A DNA stretch of 6,688 nucleotides from Candidatus Eiseniibacteriota bacterium (GTDB taxonomy: Bacteria; JAFGKV01): contig JALOPK010000184.1 in NCBI GenBank assembly GCA_025453925.1, positions 1 through 6,688 on the forward strand, written 5' to 3'. Below the pieces are notes generated by a model. It did no database searches and was not told the DNA's origin. It saw only the letters and a program-made list of their open reading frames with translations. This document shows, piece after piece, positions 1-3,407 of this stretch. Made by a program: the position numbers and the translations under genes. Each line of letters opens with the position of its first letter. Within the stretch, counting starts at the first letter, position 1.

Positions 1-1
1 C

Positions 2-433
2 ATCCTCTTGGCGATGGGCGTACTGAGCATGGGGATAATCCTTTACAGGACGATAGAGAGGATGGGCGGGGGTGGGAGATGGAGGCGCATCATTTTATGG
101 TCGACCGCGGCACTGCATTGTTCAGGTGCGATGGTCCTGGCCTACGCGCTCGGTCCTGATCAGATGGAGCTCCTCATCATGATGTCGTCCGTGCCCCTGG
201 CATACCTGATATGGTATATCTTGAGAAAAGGCGGTCATCCGGCCATTGTAGGCACGGACAAGCTGGCTGGGCTCCGTCACCTGTATCTCTTCGCCGGAGA
301 TGATGTCTTTCTTCGTCACCACGGTAGTCAGCGCGGCTCTGAGTCTCTCGATGGTCTTCTTCGTCTCCTCGGGAAGCTCGGATTGCACGACCTGACTCAT
401 GCGGAGCACGTACTCGTAGCGTTCCGAGAGTGA
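2..433 (+). CDS. 3' part of a multi-pass membrane protein (start outside window, true end doubtful)
   Basis: This frame is open from the left edge to a stop at 431-433 (143 codons). Residues 1-77 look like a real integral membrane protein: a hydrophobic stretch (about 1-16), a basic loop (RTIERMGGGGRWRR), a second helix (about 31-51), a very short GPDQ turn, a third helix (about 56-74), then RKGG. Arginine and lysine cluster at both expected cytoplasmic ends, which fits the positive-inside rule. After about position 235 the frame no longer looks like protein and is codon-for-codon antisense to the minus-strand gene, whose reading is convincing there. The real C-terminus is therefore probably near 235, or the gene is broken there. 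Base composition is closer to even before about 235 than after. Family not recognised. I am fairly sure of the membrane segments and unsure of the stop. Confidence 0.45.
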   Translation: MLLAMGVLSMGIILYRTIERMGGGGRWRRIILWSTAALHCSGAMVLAYALGPDQMELLIMMSSVPLAYLIWYILRKGGHPAIVGTDKLAGLRHLYLFAGDDVFLRHHGSQRGSESLDGLLRLLGKLGLHDLTHAEHVLVAFRE

Positions 434-853
434 GCCTTCGTTGTTCATGACGCTCAATCTGGCGAACTGGTTGTTCTTCACGTCGGCGAGGTCGGGCACG
501 AAGTCCACCAACCTTGAGAGGCTCTCGGCCTGGGCGTACAGGCGGCCGGTGTCCGAGGCCCGCAGTTGCCGCAGGAGTTCCGGTGTCAGTTCCGGCTGAG
601 AGGTCGCGGCACTCCCATCGCCGGTTGTGCCCGTCATGGTCGTACGCATTTCGTCGAGCGCACTCTTTCTGACGACGCCCGTCAATCCCTGAGTCAGGAA
701 GTCGAGATCTCCCGGCGCGATCGGAATACCTGGGGTGCACCAGCTGAAGAAGTTGTCTTCTGACTGGGGCACCGTGTCGTCGCCATTGGTGAGGACGTCG
801 TAGAACTTGGCCATGACTGCATTGGCCATGACGCTTGATGGAACGAGACTCAT
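122..853 (-). CDS. Uncharacterised 243-aa soluble protein, probably truncated at its C-terminus
   Basis: I do not recognise the family. No signal peptide or membrane helix is visible, so it is probably cytoplasmic. Residues 15-63 hold a mixed segment with an aromatic/Cys patch (NFFSWCTPG at 34-42). Residues 71-88 are a Thr/Gly/Ser-rich linker. Residues 88-200 are strongly helical and charged (e.g. ELTPELLRQL, PEETKKTIERLR), suggesting a coiled-coil or helical bundle. The ATG at 853 is preferred over the in-frame TTG at 862 because AGGAGG (868-863) sits 9 nt before it. Quality drops after about residue 210: the last 30 residues are His/charged-rich and are the exact codon complement of a convincing membrane protein on the other strand. 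The native C-terminus is probably missing. The start overlaps the stop of a possible upstream small gene by four bases, and a sigma-54 promoter lies about 420 nt upstream. It could be a structural or secretion-related helical protein, but nothing visible proves this. Confidence 0.6.
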   Translation of the reverse strand: MSLVPSSVMANAVMAKFYDVLTNGDDTVPQSEDNFFSWCTPGIPIAPGDLDFLTQGLTGVVRKSALDEMRTTMTGTTGDGSAATSQPELTPELLRQLRASDTGRLYAQAESLSRLVDFVPDLADVKNNQFARLSVMNNEGSLSERYEYVLRMSQVVQSELPEETKKTIERLRAALTTVVTKKDIISGEEIQVTEPSQLVRAYNGRMTAFSQDIPYQVCQGHGRHHDEELHLIRTERVGQDHRT

Positions 854-1110
854 TTCGCGCAACCTCCTGGGTGAGAGCCATAGGTGCCGTCGAAGGAGAT
901 CGAACCTTCAGGACAGGCGCGGGTGGCATACCCGCCGACCCGGGGGCACGGTGTTTCAGACTCCGGACTGCCGTGGCTTTCGAAGGGCCGGGGCGTTTCG
1001 TCGGGAGGCCGCTCTGACGCGGAACCCGCGTCGATCTCCACCCCGTGTGGTGCCCAACCCGAATGTGTCCGGCACGTCCCCCGCGGTCTGCCCGACTCTG
1101 CTGCTCTCAT
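850..1110 (-). CDS. Possible small Cys-containing protein (86 aa), translationally coupled to the 853 gene
   Basis: The frame starts at ATG 1110, with GGAGG (1120-1116) 5 nt upstream, and ends in a TGA that shares an ATGA with the start of the next gene. This is the classic four-base overlap of coupled operon genes. The product would be rich in Gly/Pro/Ser/Arg/Glu, with four cysteines (13, 55, 66, 84), three of them in the last 32 residues, and no signal peptide. Third codon positions are mostly G or C in the second half, as expected for a real gene here, but less so in the first half. It lies between a sigma-54 promoter and the 853 gene, which would shorten the leader to about 160 nt. No family recognised. 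Low-complexity composition in GC-rich DNA also arises by chance, so this is only a candidate. Confidence 0.3.
   Translation of the reverse strand: MRAAESGRPRGTCRTHSGWAPHGVEIDAGSASERPPDETPRPFESHGSPESETPCPRVGGYATRACPEGSISFDGTYGSHPGGCAK
863..868 (-). promoter_or_regulatory. Ribosome binding site AGGAGG for the 853 start
   Basis: A full AGGAGG lies 9 nt upstream of the ATG at 853. It decides the start, since the in-frame TTG at 862 would directly abut the motif and leave no spacing. Confidence 0.7.
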
Positions 1111-1280
1111 GCGCCCCTCCATTGAGTATCGGAACCCTTCTGCCGCTGACCTGGCGACACAACGGCGCTTTGGTGCCGTGTCTCCGAAGTCCGCTCGCGT
1201 GCGCGTTCAGGCTCAGGGCCCCCGCCGTTCTCCCCCCCCTCGGTCAAGATGCCCGATCAGGGAGAGTCTCCTTCGGAGAA

Positions 1281-1297
1281 CGCATTCGCCGTGCCGG
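1281..1297 (-). promoter_or_regulatory. Sigma-54 (-24/-12) promoter reading toward the 853 gene
   Basis: On the minus strand the sequence reads CCGGCACGGCGAATGCG. It has the GGCACG of the -24 element and ATGC of the -12 element. The invariant GG (1295-1294) and GC (1283-1282) are separated by exactly 10 bases, as sigma-54 requires. The expected start site is near 1270. The dyad at 1370-1390 is centred about 110 bp upstream of that, an ordinary distance for an enhancer-binding protein site. The only clear departures from consensus are CC for TT before the GG and A for the first T of TTGC. Confidence 0.5.
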
Positions 1298-1369
1298 AAG
1301 CCGCGCGGGGGCCGAAACGACGGTGGCGCAACGGTTTCGGGGCTCAGGGTGTTGACCTGCTTTCCGCGA

Positions 1370-1390
1370 GGTGCGACAGATTGTCGCACC
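1370..1390. promoter_or_regulatory. Perfect 9-bp-arm dyad (GGTGCGACA-N3-TGTCGCACC), candidate activator site
   Basis: Left arm 1370-1378, spacer GAT, right arm 1382-1390, with no mismatch. The three-base centre and long arms are typical of a dimeric helix-turn-helix binding site rather than a terminator, and no T-run follows on either strand. It lies upstream of the minus-strand sigma-54 promoter at the usual enhancer distance. The core recurs at 1580-1598. Confidence 0.55.
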
Positions 1391-1579
1391 CTGATAGAGG
1401 AGCACGAGGGGATCCGCTGGGCGGCCGCGGCAGGGCGCGCTCTTGTGACAGCGGCGCAGCACGAGGCCGGCCAAAACCTTGCGCGCCAATGCGAAGCTGG
1501 CGCAGAAACTGCGATCTGACGGCTGGGTTCAGGGCTGCAAAAGCCCGAAAGATGCCGCGATTTGGGGCATTGGCGGCAG

Positions 1580-1598
1580 GTGCGACAAAGTGTCGCAC
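1580..1598. promoter_or_regulatory. Perfect 8-bp-arm dyad (GTGCGACA-N3-TGTCGCAC), second copy of the same site
   Basis: Arms 1580-1587 and 1591-1598 with spacer AAG. Both arms are identical to the inner eight bases of the dyad at 1370-1390, with the same three-base centre but a different spacer sequence. That is what a protein binding site, rather than a duplicated stretch, would look like. It is about 210 bp further from the sigma-54 promoter and may be an auxiliary enhancer site. Confidence 0.5.
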
Positions 1599-1787
1599 GG
1601 TGGCGAAATGCCGCACCCGTGTCCATTGGCGTGCGCCCTGCCAGGACTCGTTCCACGAGCTCACCGAACGTGACCTGACTGCCCATGAAGAGCGACTGGA
1701 CGTTCGGTCTGATGGTTGACTTGGAGGGGGCGGTATCGGCGAAGGATCGAGGAGCTGGGCTGACTCAGAGGAATGCGGGCATTTTCG

Positions 1788-1813
1788 CCACTATTCTCAT
1801 ATTAGAATAGTGG
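1788..1813. promoter_or_regulatory. 26-bp AT-rich palindrome, probable operator
   Basis: Arms CCACTATTCT (1788-1797) and AGAATAGTGG (1804-1813) are perfect complements. The six-base centre CATATT is itself palindromic apart from its outer pair, so only one base pair in 26 breaks the symmetry. It is strikingly AT-rich inside GC-rich DNA. No T-run follows on either strand, which argues against an intrinsic terminator for the lipoprotein gene that ends at 1944. The form resembles operators of small winged-helix repressors (PadR, BlaI and ArsR types), but no specific regulator can be named and none is encoded here. Confidence 0.5.
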
Positions 1814-1845
1814 TGATCGCGGCTCGCCAACCGCCCACCCGAGAC

Positions 1846-1915
1846 GATTGGCACCGCTCGGGAGTCTGACGCATCACGAGACGACGCCCGGTTGCCCCTC
1901 TTCCCGGTGCCAATC
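1846..1915. repeat. 11-bp perfect inverted repeat with 48-nt interior
   Basis: GATTGGCACCG at 1846-1856 and CGGTGCCAATC at 1905-1915 are perfect complements separated by 48 nt. CGAGACGA also occurs twice as a direct repeat, beside and inside the structure (about 1840 and 1877). It lies just downstream of the stop of the minus-strand lipoprotein gene, so it could be a long-loop 3' structure of that mRNA or the ends of a tiny degenerate repeat element. No T-run supports intrinsic termination. Confidence 0.4.
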
Positions 1916-1943
1916 CAGCCTGCTGTTACTGCTCCTCGCGGTA

Positions 1944-2438
1944 CTACTTGCGCGGGCCTCGCCTGATGGCGAACCCCTTGGCGGTGACACCAACAACGGA
2001 CCTCGGGCTTATCGGGACCGATTGGGTGCCTTCCCTAGAGACTCGCGCCTCAGTGTACACAACAGGTTCGGCGGTCGTGAACTCGAGATCCACGACCGCA
2101 TCCGCTCCCATCGTCCTTGCCTGCTCGTAGACGGCATCAAGAAGTGCCTCGGTCACCTTCTCCTCTCGCCATTCCCACACATAGCGAGTGTACCGTCCAT
2201 AAGGGCGCGTGAATCCGACTTGCTCTTGTTCGGGAATCACGGTCACCGTAAGGATCCCGACTCCATCATACTCCCCTTGGTACGTGTGCGGCGTGAACAG
2301 AAACCCTTCCGCGGCATACTTCGAGAAGTTGAGACCAGGGATCTCGGTGTTCCGTGGGATGTACAGGTATCGTCCCGGGGTGCACGCTACGCCTCCAAGC
2401 ACGAACACCAGCGAGCAGAGGATCAGCCGTCTGACCAA
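1944..2438 (-). CDS. Small outer-membrane-type lipoprotein, YbjQ-like domain suspected
   Basis: 164 residues. The N-terminus has basic residues (VRR), a hydrophobic core (5-17) and a lipobox ending GGVAC, so Cys19 should be lipidated after signal peptidase II cleavage. Position +2 is Thr rather than Asp, so outer-membrane sorting is the default expectation. The mature part runs through GFLFTPHTYQGEYDGVGILTVTVIPE, then a helix with AVYEQARTMGADAVVDLEF (about 103-121), and ends in VTAKGFAIRR. An ALxxAYxxAxxxGADAVV helix followed by a strand, with a terminal GFAIR strand, recalls YbjQ/heavy-metal-binding-like small domains seen in Bacteroidetes-type lipoproteins. This is from memory, so family membership is tentative. 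It starts with TTG: GGGAGG (2450-2445) lies 6 nt upstream and no ATG or GTG fits. It is transcribed alone. Function unknown. Confidence 0.8.
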   Translation of the reverse strand: MVRRLILCSLVFVLGGVACTPGRYLYIPRNTEIPGLNFSKYAAEGFLFTPHTYQGEYDGVGILTVTVIPEQEQVGFTRPYGRYTRYVWEWREEKVTEALLDAVYEQARTMGADAVVDLEFTTAEPVVYTEARVSREGTQSVPISPRSVVGVTAKGFAIRRGPRK

Positions 2439-2444
2439 GTAACA

Positions 2445-2450
2445 CCTCCC
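2445..2450 (-). promoter_or_regulatory. Ribosome binding site GGGAGG that fixes the TTG start at 2438
   Basis: GGGAGG is separated by 6 nt from TTG at 2438. The signal peptide begins immediately after, so the unusual start codon is well supported. Confidence 0.65.
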
Positions 2451-2525
2451 GTTCCGGTGATGGCTGACTGGTCACGAATCACCACACACCACGCCTTCCG
2501 GGCTAGAAGCGGAAGCGGGGTCAAG

Positions 2526-2550
2526 CATTGTATTATTGCATTACGAGATT
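2526..2550 (-). promoter_or_regulatory. AT-rich patch, likely promoter zone of the lipoprotein gene
   Basis: A short AT-rich island, reading TAATGCAATAATACAATGC on the minus strand, lies about 90-110 nt upstream of the lipoprotein start in otherwise GC-rich DNA. It contains -10-like hexamers (TAATAC, TACAAT). I cannot pair them with a good -35 at standard spacing, so the exact promoter is not assigned. Confidence 0.2.
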
Positions 2551-3134
2551 GAGAGGGTACCGATGGAGGGAGGATCAAGGGATCGGCGTGCGAAGAAACG
2601 CACCCCGTGGGAGTGAGATCCCGCGGAGAGGAAGGAGAAGCCCCAACTTGCTGGACGACGTGCACAGCCACCCCCAGTGGCGTGTGTCCTGCCGGCGAAT
2701 CGAAACGAAGCCGGCCGTGATGGTTGAGTGACTGTGCCGGAAGGAACGCGTTGGCGGGTCTCAGTCAACAGGGAACGCTTCGGGTTGGCCTCGGTGACGT
2801 TGAATGCGAAACCTGGGATGCCTCAGCAGGATGAATCGGATAGGGGCCGAGGAAGGCTCAACGCGCCTGGCGATGGGTCCGGAGCTGCGCCGTCAGGTCG
2901 GACGCTCGCTGGGTGATCGGTTTGGATCCGTGCGAGCAACGGCGCAGCGGATTCCCAGGGGCGGGATTCGGCGAGGGCGAGGATCGCCGCGGTGCGGAAA
3001 CACCTCCTGAGCAGGCACTCCCTGCTTCGGTGTCCAGGCAGTCCGGACCATGTGAAGGCCGTTGCCCCGGGAAGACAGTTGCAGGCTGTCAGACCGCTGA
3101 GGGCGTGGGAAGCCCGGCACCCGGCGTGAGAAGC

Positions 3135-3165
3135 TGGCGCCGAGGCGCCACGCGAGCGAAGCGTG
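3135..3165. repeat. Two overlapping short hairpins (TGGCGCC/GGCGCCA and CACGC/GCGTG)
   Basis: TGGCGCC at 3135-3141 and GGCGCCA at 3144-3150 form a perfect 7-bp dyad with a 2-nt centre. CACGC at 3149-3153 pairs with GCGTG at 3161-3165 around a 7-nt loop and shares two bases with the first dyad, so the two are partly exclusive. A further TCGC/GCGA stem follows at 3187-3199. No T-run follows, so termination is unlikely; protein binding or RNA structure are alternatives. Confidence 0.35.
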
Positions 3166-3221
3166 ATCCCACTGTCTCGCGCCACTTCGCTGATCGCGAC
3201 TTCAGTGCGCAGAATCGCCAG

Positions 3222-3236
3222 TGCGGTGGCACCGCA
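3222..3236. promoter_or_regulatory. 15-bp perfect palindrome TGCGGTG-G-CACCGCA, possible activator site
   Basis: Arms 3222-3228 and 3230-3236 are perfect complements around a single base. The centre is about 180 bp upstream of the propeller gene's ATG and about 120 bp upstream of the start expected from the weak -24/-12 element at 3324-3340. Its half-site differs in sequence and spacing from the TGTCGCAC dyads, so it is not counted as a copy of that site. Confidence 0.3.
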
Positions 3237-3323
3237 GGCCATTCACGCCGCATGCGCCTTTCCCCGCGACCGATGCGCGGGCAGACGCAGCCGGTGCCGG
3301 CGTGATCTCCCGAATCGCTCGGC

Positions 3324-3340
3324 GCGGGTTGGGGATTGCA
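3324..3340 (+). promoter_or_regulatory. Weak sigma-54-like element before the propeller gene
   Basis: GG (3326-3327) and GC (3338-3339) are exactly 10 bases apart and the -12 part reads ATTGCA, a good match. The -24 part reads GGGTTG instead of GGCACG, a poor match. The start site would be near 3351, leaving a leader of about 57 nt. An alternative sigma-70-type reading, with TTGCAC at 3336 and TAGTTT at 3359 or 3360, is equally weak. Confidence 0.2.
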
Positions 3341-3395
3341 CCCACCCGCCCGGCTTCGTAGTTTGACTATGGTCGGTTCAAACCAAGGGCTGTTC

Positions 3396-3402
3396 AAGGA
3401 GG
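3396..3402 (+). promoter_or_regulatory. Ribosome binding site AAGGAGG for the 3408 start
   Basis: AAGGAGG lies 5 nt before ATG 3408. It selects this ATG over the earlier in-frame ATG at 3336, which lacks a ribosome site and would bury the signal peptide. Confidence 0.8.
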
Positions 3403-3407
3403 GGCAC

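Larger units (their letters stand above)
1111..1787. other. Gene-poor region carrying regulatory dyads
   Basis: I find no convincing gene in either strand. The open frames here are Arg/Pro/Ser/Cys-rich and lack ribosome sites. The only protein-like scrap is on the minus strand at about 1764-1616 (reading VQSLFMGSQVTFGELVERVL around the ATG at 1686). It decays into unconvincing sequence and has no Shine-Dalgarno motif. The recognisable content is the sigma-54 promoter, the two TGTCGCAC dyads, and a small TCTCC/GGAGA stem at 1267-1279 that would sit at the 5' end of the sigma-54 transcript. Confidence 0.5.
2551..3395. other. Long region with no convincing gene
   Basis: About 845 bases between divergently transcribed genes. 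All open frames are Arg/Ser/Pro/Gly-rich, lack sensible ribosome sites and overlap each other on both strands. The recognisable content is the dyad cluster at 3135-3236 and a weak sigma-54-like element at 3324-3340. No tRNA-like fold is visible. Confidence 0.5.

Noticed and set aside
884-1519. Long plus-strand frame of about 211 codons across the regulatory region
   Set aside because: Composition is Arg/Pro/Ser/Gly-rich and low in complexity, there is no ribosome site, and it runs through both the sigma-54 promoter and a dyad. It reads as a GC-rich chance frame.
1541-1557. Minus-strand GG-N10-GC match (GGCAT ... GGGCTT) next to the second dyad
   Set aside because: Only the invariant dinucleotides and GGCA match; the -12 element is poor and the dyad is too close for ordinary enhancer action.
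1626-1642. Plus-strand sigma-54-like element TTGGCGTGCGCCCTGCC
   Set aside because: GG/GC spacing is exact, but the -24 core reads GGCGTG, the -12 core lacks TT, the dyad is only about 30 bp upstream, and no plus-strand gene follows.
1788-1915. Intrinsic terminator for the minus-strand lipoprotein gene
   Set aside because: Inverted repeats are present, but none is followed by a T-run on the minus strand; one has an AT-rich stem and the other a 48-nt loop.
2823-3242. Minus-strand 139-codon frame beginning MACGATALAILRTEV
   Set aside because: The first few residues look plausible, but the rest is Arg/Ser/Pro/Ala-rich, no Shine-Dalgarno motif precedes it, and overlapping frames of equal quality exist on both strands.
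3375-3388. GGTTCAAACC, which resembles a tRNA T-arm
   Set aside because: No acceptor stem, anticodon arm or D-arm can be fitted around it, and it lies directly before a well-supported ribosome site.
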